Source: Pithys albifrons albifrons (Eukaryota; Chordata; Aves; Passeriformes; Thamnophilidae). Taken from it: DNA of 64,000 nucleotides. Under the pieces are notes generated by a model. It made no database searches and was not told where the DNA came from. It worked only from the letters and a program-made list of their open reading frames with translations. The DNA lies in NCBI RefSeq assembly GCF_047495875.1, contig NC_092459.1, positions 11,846,965-11,910,964 on the forward strand, in the 5' to 3' direction. Shown in pieces: positions 11,238 to 19,544 of the stretch (position 1 is its first letter; each line of letters opens with the position of its first letter). The position numbers were made by a program, and so were the translations under genes.

Positions 11238-14200
11238 CATCGTGCTTCTCACCAGCTTAACATAGTTCTCCACCCATGTGAGTACAGCAGGCAGCTTTCC
11301 AGATGTCTGTCAACCTGGAATGCCTTTGGGTCAATGTTAGGGTTCTTTGCTCCTGGGAAAATGTTACATTTATTTCTGAAATAAAGTGGGGTGGGATGGT
11401 CAGTAGTCTTTCAGAAGAACCCCACTGAACATGTCTCTGGGAACAGATTTATTTCATTAATAACTATCACTCCTTTGAGACCCATTGTTTGATGGAAAGT
11501 ACAGACACCACGAAAGACAAATTCCATAAACAGAATGGAAACATTCCAACTTAAACTATATAGATGTATTAACCTAGAGATCTAAAGTAGGCTCAGTGGC
11601 AGTTTCAAAGCTGCTGTCAGCCTAAGTTATGCATTCAGGTGTTTCTTAAAACACTAATTTACCCTTATTTTGCTTTATCTGCAATATAAGGTGGTTTCCA
11701 ACATCTTCAAAGTTCTATAATTAAGTAGCTGAAGTTGTTATCTAGCGTGTTGGTCTATGTGTATAGTTTCTTTCAGTTTTGGATTTACACCTGCATCTGG
11801 ATTTAATTGTTTTCCACACTCAGGGAAATAGTGATTTACAGAATGGCATATTTTTAATATTCTTTTGGTTGAGAACTTCACAAACAATGCTGTGGATCCC
11901 TGCCTTGGAGCAATGAGTCATCCGGAGTGGCCTGAGGAGTGAAATGATTACTTTGAAAAGTGTATTTTTAACTGCAGGAGGAAATAACTTTCATTATCAT
12001 CAGATTGGCAAAGTAATTGAAGGTAATAGCTCCATCAGGCAATTTTTTCCTAGCCTTTATGACAGAAAATAAAAAAATAAACACCTTCTTTTCCAAAACA
12101 CTCTTCACAGCAATGGAAGTTTAGGTAGAAGGGTAGGATGCAGACACTGTCAAAATAAATTGTGTTGAAGAAAATAACAGGTGAATAAAAGGAGTAGGAA
12201 AGAAAAAAATCCCTCAGGATACATTCATTTTGGATGGCATTTATTTGAATATCTGTTTAGACTAGAAACCCAAAGAAACCCAATGAATTTATTTTAATTC
12301 ATGCAAAAAAAACCCACATAGTTTGAAAAAATTTCAGATACAAAGCTTGTACAGCTATCATTCTGTTTAACAAACTATATTTTAGTCTGGCCTGTAATCA
12401 GGCATCTTTCCCATCAAGAAAGGAAACATTTTTACTGTTGTATTTGCTATAAGACCTAGAAATGCAGAAAAAAGGACAAGCCTGTGTTTCCTTTTGCAGT
12501 CTGCCATTTCAATCATCAGTGGCTGTGGCCATCTCTGGCCATGAACTCCATTAAAATCTGAATGAATTTCTGTATTCAAGCAGTCCAGCAAAGAGCAAAA
12601 AACCCCAGTATTATTGTATCTCTGGCTGTGTAGTAACAATAGGACTTGTCTATTCAACAGCTAAAATCCACTATATCCTTTTTACAGGTGTCTTTGTATA
12701 AAGAATATGTGCAAGGTGCATTTCAAGCTTGTCAATGGGAATTCAGAAAACTCACATGTCTGATACACACAAATTAGTTTCCAGCGCTGCATTTTTCATA
12801 CACATCCTTGCAATATTTGGAGCTAGATTGGGTGACAGAAGATCTTTTGAATCAAGTAGTTTGAGTGTGTGTCTGTAATCCAGCTGAGCTGAGTTTAAAT
12901 TTTGGGGATTTGTTAGCTTGTTGTCATAAATACAAGACAACATACAGCTTCTTTACTCTGTCTAATTCAGCAGCCTCATTAGACAATGGTTCCTCTCCTA
13001 ATTTTCATGCCTAATTTGTATGACAGTCAGTCCCGAGCCCTTACTCATAAGCAACCTTCTCAAAAAAGCTGAAAAAAGAGCTGTCTGTCATGGAATAGGC
13101 CAAATCCTCTATATTAATTATAGCTTCATTTTTCCATTTAGTAGCCACAATCTGCCAAGATCTGGCCAGGACTGGGTTGGTCCCCAGGCAGGGTTTGCCA
13201 AAATAGAGACAAAATACTAAAATGGACTTCCTTCAGCTTTTCTGGATGGAAAAAATCCCTGCTTAATATAAACTTCAAAACACTTGAGTTCCTCTGACCC
13301 TTTCTATGTGGACAAGGATGTAGCCGTGGAGAAGTTTCACAAAGCATTGGTTGTTGGTCTCACTGGCTGATAAATACAGGACAGTGCAGTGCCTTGTGTA
13401 ATCTCATTTCAGCTGTTTGATGTAAGAAGAAGGCCTTATATTTCCAAAACTATTTAATCCGTGTTTTCCTTACAAAGTAGCCTAAAAGGAAAATGTGCTG
13501 AGGCTGCCATATACTGACAATTGCAAGAAACAGTGCCATACCCTTTCTGTACACCTTGGGGATTCCCACCTCCCCCAGTGTGGGCTCATACCTGTGCATT
13601 GTATATAACATTGTTTCTCTTACAGTATGAATATATTGCATAATGTAAATATAGTCTAGAGACTACAGAAGGCAATAAGCCTAAGTTGTTGTTGGTTTGT
13701 TTGTGTTCCCCTTAGGCATACCTTCTTCCTTGTTCCTGATATGTATCAGTTCACCTTAACAAGTACAGCCTTATTTTTAAATGGATGCTCATTTGAGATA
13801 GCCACACTTGAATCTAAAAAAATATTACCCTGATTTTGATTGCTGTAAAAGAAAATTTTAATGTTTTAATTTTAATATAGATTTATATGGATTAATATTT
13901 AGTACCTGCCATTCTCTATGGAAACCTGTTTCTAATATGTTGTTCACACTATGTAAGAAAATATTAGTAGATTCTCCTGAATATTTCATTTCCATGACAT
14001 TTTAACTTAATTATGCTGATATAATGAACCAGACCCATTTACAGCCACTGCACAGACTAGTATGTATCAAACTTCCCACCCAAGCAGAAGGTTTTAAAGC
14101 CTTTGATTTGCTGCATGGTTACTATTGAAATGAATCAATACCTACTAATAACATTGACAGCAGGAGAAATATGACTCAAGTGTGTTTTATCTTCAGCAGA

Positions 14201-14644
14201 CCTAATTGTTTTCTCTGTCTCTCAGTACTCCTGCTCAGTATCTCAGGGGTGATGAGGTTTAGTTTTTTCTGTGAATATCAAACTTGGCAGTCATAGCTCT
14301 GTATGTGTTATTTATTGAGAACAGTGACTGTAGTTCCTTGTGTCCTGCAAATTCCGTGGGGAAGAGCTGCAAGTGGACTGGATTCTCTTCTCTGTCACTT
14401 TTAAGCTCATCATCTGAAAAACAGAAATATGTTTTCTAAATATGTGGTTAATTATGCAAAGGGAACATAGCAAGGCTGCAAAATATTGGTATGAGATAGT
14501 TATGACTTTTCATGGCCAACACAGATTCCAGATTGACTAGTTCCTGATCACAGCATTTCAACCTCTTTTCCTGCCTTGTTTTTAAAACAGATAAACAGCT
14601 TTAACTTTGCCAAACAAGCATCCTGTTGATCACTAGGTTATCAC
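11238..14644. other. Unique noncoding DNA
   Basis: No recognisable gene or repeat. Around 11880-12060 is a relatively balanced stretch with a TGAGTCA core that might be a conserved element, but there is nothing decisive. Frames are short and without motifs. Confidence 0.65.
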
Positions 14645-14941
14645 TCAGTTGCTCTTTTTCATTCTTCTCACAAAATTAAACATTGTTTTTGCTTTTTGCC
14701 TTTGGGGACTTGTATCAGAGCTTTCACATCTTACCAAAGGCAGCAACCTCAGAGTGATGTAATTTCCTCCCTTGACTTTCTGGGCACCCTTGGCTTGCTC
14801 TAGGGCTTTCCACACTGCTTCAGTCTGTGCTTTTTGTTTGCCAGGTTGCCTGTTCCTAGGGCCATGCTGGGCAGCTGTAGGTGATCTTTTCTCTCTCCTG
14901 GGCAATATGCCTTCTAGTTTGGTTCTTTTCAAGACAGCTGC
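14645..14941 (-). other. Unrecognised basic open frame, possible decayed coding remnant
   Basis: A minus-strand frame of about 98 codons, closed upstream by a stop and ending in TGA at 14645-14647. There is no ATG near its beginning; the first candidate start is a TTG at 14932. The product is unusually basic and K/R/Q-rich for this AT-rich region, with a helix-prone segment (residues near 35-50, Q-K-A-Q-T-E-A-V-W-K-A-L-E-Q-A-K). It therefore looks more protein-like than other frames here. I recognise no family, see no poly-A tail of a processed pseudogene and no clear splice sites. It may be chance, an old retrocopy or part of an exon. Confidence 0.2.
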
Positions 14942-14990
14942 TGTTCTTCCTTCCAGCTGTTACTGTGTTGACCAAGTTTTAATACATTAG

Positions 14991-16836
14991 ATAGAGAAAT
15001 CAACATCTAACAGAATTAAGAGAGTCTTTCTGGCTGTTTTCCATCTAGAGCATTCCAATATTTCTAATGTTTAAAATATCCTATAAAATAAAGTCTGCAG
15101 GAATGTAAGAGCAAGTTAATTTTACCTTTAAAAATTATTTTTTATTTTCTGTAAATTAATAAGTTTGGTGTATATGAAGGTTAGAGTCTTTGTTGCTGTT
15201 GATATTGTTGTTGTTCTTGAAAGAAGGAAAAAGTGCTTTCTTTTCTCTCTTTGTCTCTTTAGGTTTTTTCACTAATCATGTAATGATTCATTTACCTGTT
15301 CTCTCAAACTGTCTCTTGGTTCCCCCTTCTATTCCCCATGAGCAAATGAAGACAGAAGAAATAGATCTTGTGCTGGATTACAGTTCAACTCTCCTGAGAC
15401 AAATGTCCCCATGGGACAAAGCTCTGTTATATTTTGCTTTTACCTTTCTACATTTTACCTACAGAAAAAAGCTGTAGAGGTAGGTGTCACACCACTTAAG
15501 ACCAAGCATGGAATGCTTTATCTTTTCTCATGCTTCTTTCCAAGAGGTGGGAGTACAGAGATAACTGAAGTGGGGGAAGTGTATGTTTGTGCATGAAAGC
15601 TCATGCATGGTTGGGTTTTCTGCAAAACATGCACTCTGAGATGTGAGATATATTTTAAAACCTTAAAAATTAATTACACTACCCTCTACCTTTGTCTTCC
15701 AGAAAAAGTGGAGTAACAGCTGCTATAAAATGTTCCTGACAGAAGATGCTGTTGCTAATTTCTTTTGGACTTCTATCTTTTTTTTTAATTTATTCCACCA
15801 CATATTGGCTGATCCCACAAGACTTCTTTTCATGGATTTATAGTCCACAAGGCTTTGGAGGTAAAAGCTGTGTTTTAGCTTTCTTGAATTTGCCAGAAAA
15901 TGACAAATTGAAGTCTTGACTATGTCTGGATGTGTGTTTTCTAATTTCATTTTATCTGCTCAATGATCTGCCAATATTTCACAGCTTCTCCTGTACTTTA
16001 TATTCAGTAAAATATTGCGTAAAATTTTTGGTTCATGTCTGGTTTTGCAATTAAATTATTATACCCTTAGTACTTATAAACTGGTTTTTGCTTGCTCATG
16101 TCTTTGGACAATCCACCTAAAGGATTAATTTCCTCAGTGTCAATTTCTAGGAAATTATATTTTTTAAAGCTAGGGAAAATAAAGCAACTAAATTTTCTCA
16201 TCTTTATTTCAGGACCATTTTGAATGTAATAAAATGGGCTTGAAATTGAAGCTGATCATAATAGTGTATAGATAACTGGTTTTTTCCAAAGAACATAAGA
16301 TTGGTTTTGATTTAATGTTATAAGCTTTTGAGAATTTGTAACACTGATTATGAAAATATTTATGCTCCCTTCAAGTGTGTCCATTGAACTCAGTGGAATT
16401 TGTCCACTGGCTTCAAGGGTCCTTGTATTGTAACCAGATTCATTCAGGTGAGATTGTGTCCTGGGTAAAGGGCACAATTGGGTGGGTGATTTTTAAACCA
16501 TATTACAAAATAATAATGAAATGGGGATATTTCAGATGAAACCATGATGTGAAAAAATAAAATAGTTAATTTACTTCTTCCCTTCACATTGAACAAAATG
16601 CTTTTGTGTAATATTAAAGGGTCAGAAAAAAGAATCACTTAAATTAGGTCCAGATATAATGAATATAATGAACTTCCAAACTTGAATGAGCATGATATTT
16701 TCCTTATGCTTGAAGCTGTGCTATAATCTTATCTGCCTAATGATAAGTTAGGATCTATTCAAGAAAGTTTTCTGAAGTCACAGTGGAGCCACACATGTGA
16801 AAGAAAGGTCAAATATTAACCTTAACTTTTTCCATA
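14991..16836. other. Unique noncoding DNA
   Basis: AT-rich, no recognisable gene, RNA gene or repeat up to the start of the LTR element. It includes a short TTG-rich stretch near 15190-15220. Confidence 0.65.
16832..16836. repeat. 5' target-site duplication (CCATA)
   Basis: CCATA directly before the TG of the left LTR; the same five bases follow the right LTR at 19540-19544. This marks the integration point. Confidence 0.9.
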
Positions 16837-17470
16837 TGTTATGGGTTTAGCCAGGTGGGCCTAAATTTAGGTTTTAAAGTTCAGCTAGGCCTGGGAATTG
16901 TCAGCTGACTTGAGCTGGGCTGAGCTAGCTAACAGCTGACTTCTTCTAGCCAATAATATTGTATTCCATACCATATTGCATCATCTCAAAAGGGGTAAGA
17001 GCTGGTGTGTGGGTGTGGCTTGGGCAGTTGCTTCACAGCTGTGGTGCCAGCAAGACACTCTGCTGTCCCAGGAGGGATGGGGAGGCCCAAGCCCAGAGCA
17101 CCGGCTTAACATCATGTTATCTGAGGGAAGTAAAATGTTTGTTCTTAGCTTTTCTCTCTGCTTAAGTCTGTCTCTGAAGAACCAACTTCTCTAGAATGAT
17201 TTGTAGTTAAAATGGTAGAATTTGTGTTTACTGGGAAGTGGGAAGTTATTTCTTGTTATACATAACTTGTGTAAGTGTGTGTTACATTGTAGTATCCTCT
17301 TAATTTTCTCCTTTCTGTATAAATACATGTAGTGAGTTTCAGCATAGACCTGGCTTTGGAAGTTTTTTTTCCTCTCTCCCCCTTCTTTTTCCCTTGGCTT
17401 GTTGGGGGGAGGAGGAACCCTTTTCATCCTGTCCTGGACAGCTGGCGTTTTGCCAGCTCAACCCAGGACA
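16837..17470 (+). repeat. 5' LTR (634 bp)
   Basis: Begins TGTTATGGGTTTAGCC and ends CCCAGGACA. The U3 has two CAGCTGACTT repeats containing CAGCTG E-boxes (near 16900 and 16932), a CCAAT box at 16950-16954 and a TATA box TATAAATA at 17318-17325. Transcription should start roughly 25-30 bp downstream. I see no canonical AATAAA downstream of the TATA box, so the polyadenylation signal is either noncanonical or absent. The last 41 bases fold into a strong two-tier stem-loop (listed separately). Confidence 0.95.
17430..17470 (+). other. U5-terminal stem-loop next to the primer site
   Basis: An outer stem TGTCCTGG (17430-17437) pairs with CCAGGACA (17463-17470). An inner stem AGCTGGC (17440-17446) pairs with GCCAGCT (17452-17458) around a GTTTT loop. 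All 15 pairs are Watson-Crick. The hairpin ends exactly at the LTR edge, seven bases before the primer-binding site, where retroviral RNAs commonly carry a U5 inverted-repeat structure involved in reverse-transcription initiation. It is unchanged in the right LTR (19499-19539). Confidence 0.75.
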
Positions 17471-17476
17471 GATAAT

Positions 17477-17494
17477 TGGTGCATTGGCCGGGAA
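17477..17494 (+). other. Primer-binding site, tRNA-Gly(GCC)
   Basis: TGGTGCATTGGCCGGGAA is complementary over all 18 bases to the 3' end (including CCA) of vertebrate tRNA-Gly-GCC. After one mismatch, CGAA continues the complementarity into the T-loop. It lies six bases after the 5' LTR, the expected location for priming minus-strand DNA synthesis. Confidence 0.85.
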
Positions 17495-17609
17495 ACGAAG
17501 GCCACTAGCAAGTGTCCCAGAGAGTTGGCAGGGTTCCCGGGAGCTTTGTTGTAGAAACATTCCTTGATTTCTGCTTTGTTATGGTACATCTAGAACAACT
17601 AAGATAAGA
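17495..17609 (+). other. Leader between primer site and open frame
   Basis: 115 bp of untranslated leader. It could hold a packaging signal, but nothing specific is recognisable. Confidence 0.4.
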
Positions 17610-17927
17610 ATGTCCTCTTGCTACTGGATACTCGTTTTATTCCTTGTACTGACTGTTTTTGTGAGTTCAGACAGCTCAACTCGTAGCTGCTGTGAATGCA
17701 GCCACTGCAAGGAGAAGCCTTACAGCCACAGCAAGCTGTCTTTCTCTCCTGCCTCACCTCACCAGAGAGCAAACCCCAAGCGTGTGTCACTTGGTGAACT
17801 GTCGTCCTTCCTGTGTGACCAGGGGAAAGACATGAGGAGGTGGGACAGTGCATCTACTTCTGTGCTTGAAGTCCAGGTATGGAAATCAAAACGTAAGAAA
17901 GCTGGTATAAAGCTGTCTACATGTTGA
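17610..17927 (+). CDS. Putative secreted/membrane microprotein of the LTR element (105 aa)
   Basis: An ATG with A at -3 opens a 105-codon frame ending in TGA. Residues 1-5 are polar, residues about 6-18 form an uninterrupted hydrophobic helix (WILVLFLVLTVFV), and residues 19-22 are small/polar: the layout of a cleavable signal peptide. A cysteine cluster CCECSHC follows at 27-33, with further cysteines at 69 and 105 and tryptophans at 78 and 91. The C-terminal third is basic (KSKRKK at about 92-97). It occupies the place where gag should start but has no capsid, zinc-knuckle or protease features. It could be the amino-terminal piece of an envelope glycoprotein brought up to the leader by deletion, a captured host exon, or a chance frame. 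Because the element is very young, an open frame by itself is weak proof of selection. No family was recognised. Confidence 0.4.
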   Translation: MSSCYWILVLFLVLTVFVSSDSSTRSCCECSHCKEKPYSHSKLSFSPASPHQRANPKRVSLGELSSFLCDQGKDMRRWDSASTSVLEVQVWKSKRKKAGIKLSTC

Positions 17928-18192
17928 AGCAGAGATCCCAGAACAGAGCCAAGAACCGCAATTAAGCCGCCCTGCCACCAGCCGAGAGGAGGAGGAGAAC
18001 GACCAAGTCTACTGGACATTGCTGAACCAGAAAACTAGCCAAGACTGTACCTCTACACTGACTTGTAGATGACAGCCAGTGCCCCTCTGAGGGTGGCTGG
18101 ACCGATAAAAGAAGATTATTTGATGCATAGAGAGGCCCATGTGGGGTGTTGGTGTGTGGCAGGACACTGCTGCTTGAGTAGAATCTGTAGAG
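17928..18192 (+). other. Noncoding internal region of the LTR element
   Basis: No frame of retroviral type can be followed here. It joins the 105-codon frame to the pol remnant and probably contains deletion junctions. It includes a short GA-rich tract (GAGAGGAGGAGGAG, 17980-17993). Confidence 0.4.
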
Positions 18193-18387
18193 ATTCATCA
18201 TGTGGATGCTCATGTGCCCAAAGGCTGAGCTAATAAGGAACAGCACACCTGGACTGGCATAAGGGAGAGTTGTTCCTGGCTCAATGGGCCCAGGATGCCT
18301 CAGCCCACCTGCAGGTGGACAAGGCCGAGGGGTGGATTTAACCATGGACATTATTTCCCAGGTTATCCGCTATTGTGAAACCCCTGA
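18193..18387 (+). pseudogene. RNase H/integrase (pol) remnant, frame-broken
   Basis: Three short blocks in different frames resemble the RNase H-integrase junction of ERVL-like pol. The first, at 18193-18222, reads IHHVDAHVPK and is followed in frame by a stop. The second, about 18269-18313, reads ELFLAQWAQDASAHL and covers the start of the integrase zinc-binding domain. The third, at 18329-18382, reads GVDLTMDIISQVIRYCET and runs to the region of the domain's cysteine pair. The expected second cysteine is missing because the sequence passes straight into the hairpin minisatellite. At least two frame changes and one stop make it non-functional. The rest of integrase and all of reverse transcriptase are absent. 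The assignment rests on remembered family patterns, not on a search. Confidence 0.65.
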
Positions 18388-18601
18388 GAAGGGGATGGAG
18401 ACCCCAGTGTGGGGATAGAGACCCCTGAGAAGGGGATGGAGACCCCAGTGTGGGGATAGAGACCCCTGAGAAGGGGATTGGAGACCCCAGTGTGGGGATA
18501 GTGACCCCTGAAAACGGGGATAGTGACCCCTGAAAAGGGGATAGTGCCCCCAGTGTGGGGATGGTGACCCTAATGAAGTTATAGTGACCCCTAAGAAGGG
18601 G
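18381..18601 (+). repeat. Minisatellite of CCCC(N5-6)GGGG hairpin units
   Basis: About eleven half-units of 20-22 bp, ten of them well preserved, alternate mainly between CCCCTGAGAAGGGG and CCCCAGTGTGGGG cores joined by AT(A/G)GAGA or ATAGTGA spacers. The first three pairs form a 41-bp higher-order unit (starting 18381, 18422 and 18463). Later units drift (18505, 18527, 18547), and the one at 18568 has lost its pairing. Each core is a self-complementary 4-bp stem with a 5-7 nt loop, so the RNA or single-stranded DNA could form a row of small hairpins. The C4/G4 runs also give regularly spaced G4 tracts. The reverse-strand frame through it is a by-product of the repeat. Confidence 0.9.
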
Positions 18602-18892
18602 ATGGGATAATCCCAATGTGTGCCTCAAGGACATTTAACCTTGAGGAAAAAGGTAACTTGGATTTTGAGTTTTGTGTTGTAGGACATGAACCATGAGATG
18701 AAGAAGACCTGAGCTGAACTGGTGTTGGTGTCCAATGATGAACTGTTCTTCCTGCCTGAAGTACCTACCCCATCCTAATGGACTATTGCCTACAATATGG
18801 AGGGGTGGAAGACAGCCCTGGAAAGAACAAAGACTGTTTAAGCGCGGGAATAGATAGATTGAAGATATGAGTGATGTAATATGGTATGGAAT
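18602..18892 (+). other. 3' untranslated internal region of the LTR element
   Basis: No retroviral frame recognisable. This is the region between pol and the polypurine tract, where an env gene would lie in a complete provirus. No envelope motif is visible. Confidence 0.45.
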
Positions 18893-18902
18893 AAGGGGTG
18901 GA
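18893..18902 (+). other. Polypurine tract, weak
   Basis: AAGGGGTGGA, ending three bases before the TG of the 3' LTR. It is the expected plus-strand primer but is short and interrupted by one T. Confidence 0.5.
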
Positions 18903-18905
18903 ATA

Positions 18906-19539
18906 TGTTATGGGTTTAGCCAGGTGGGCCTAAATTTAGGTTTTAAAGTTCAGCTAGGCCTGGGAATTGTCAGCTGACTTGAGCTGGGCTGAGCTAGCTA
19001 ACAGCTGACTTCTTCTAGCCAATAATATTGTATTCCATACCATATTGCATCATCTCAAAAGGGGTAAGAGCTGGTGTGTGGGTGTGGCTTGGGCAGTTGC
19101 TTCACAGCTGTGGTGCCAGCAAGACACTCTGCTGTCCCAGGAGGGATGGGGAGGCCCAAGCCCAGAGCACCGGCTTAACATCATGTTATCTGAGGGAAGT
19201 AAAATGTTTGTTCTTAGCTTTTCTCTCTGCTTAAGTCTGTCTCTGAAGAACCAACTTCTCTAGAATGATTTGTAGTTAAAATGGTAGAATTTGTGTTTAC
19301 TGGGAAGTGGGAAGTTATTTCTTGTTATACATAACTTGTGTAAGTGTGTGTTACATTGTAGTATCCTCTTAATTTTCTCCTTTCTGTATAAATACATGTA
19401 GTGAGTTTCAGCATAGACCTGGCTTTGGAAGTTTTTTTTCCTCTCTCCCCCTTCTTTTTCCCTTGGCTTGTTGGGGGGAGGAGGAACCCTTTTCACCCTG
19501 TCCTGGACAGCTGGCGTTTTGCCAGCTCAACCCAGGACA
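18906..19539 (+). repeat. 3' LTR (634 bp)
   Basis: Copy of the 5' LTR offset by 2069 bases, differing only at 19496 (C, versus T at 17427) in a base-by-base reading. The TATA box is at 19387-19394 and the terminal stem-loop at 19499-19539. Confidence 0.95.
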
Positions 19540-19544
19540 CCATA
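19540..19544. repeat. 3' target-site duplication (CCATA)
   Basis: Same five bases as 16832-16836, directly after the terminal CA of the right LTR. Confidence 0.9.

Larger units (their letters stand above)
16837..19539 (+). mobile_element. Young, non-autonomous LTR retrotransposon (ERVL-like), complete
   Basis: A full two-LTR element of 2703 bp: LTR 16837-17470, internal region 17471-18905, LTR 18906-19539. The 5-bp sequence CCATA occurs immediately before (16832-16836) and immediately after (19540-19544), a perfect target-site duplication. The LTRs begin TG and end CA, and I find only one difference between them (T at 17427, C at 19496). The internal region carries a primer-binding site, a 105-codon frame, a broken RNase H/integrase remnant, a hairpin minisatellite and a short purine-rich tract before the 3' LTR. 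No intact gag, protease, reverse transcriptase or env exists, so movement must have relied on enzymes from a related autonomous provirus. The 5-bp duplication and the integrase remnant fit class III (ERVL-like) elements. It inserted very recently and may be polymorphic in its host species. Confidence 0.95.

Noticed and set aside
18338..18634. 98-codon minus-strand frame with a repeated SPFSGVTIPTLG-like pattern
   Set aside because: It is the reverse translation of the hairpin minisatellite; the protein repeat simply mirrors the DNA repeat.
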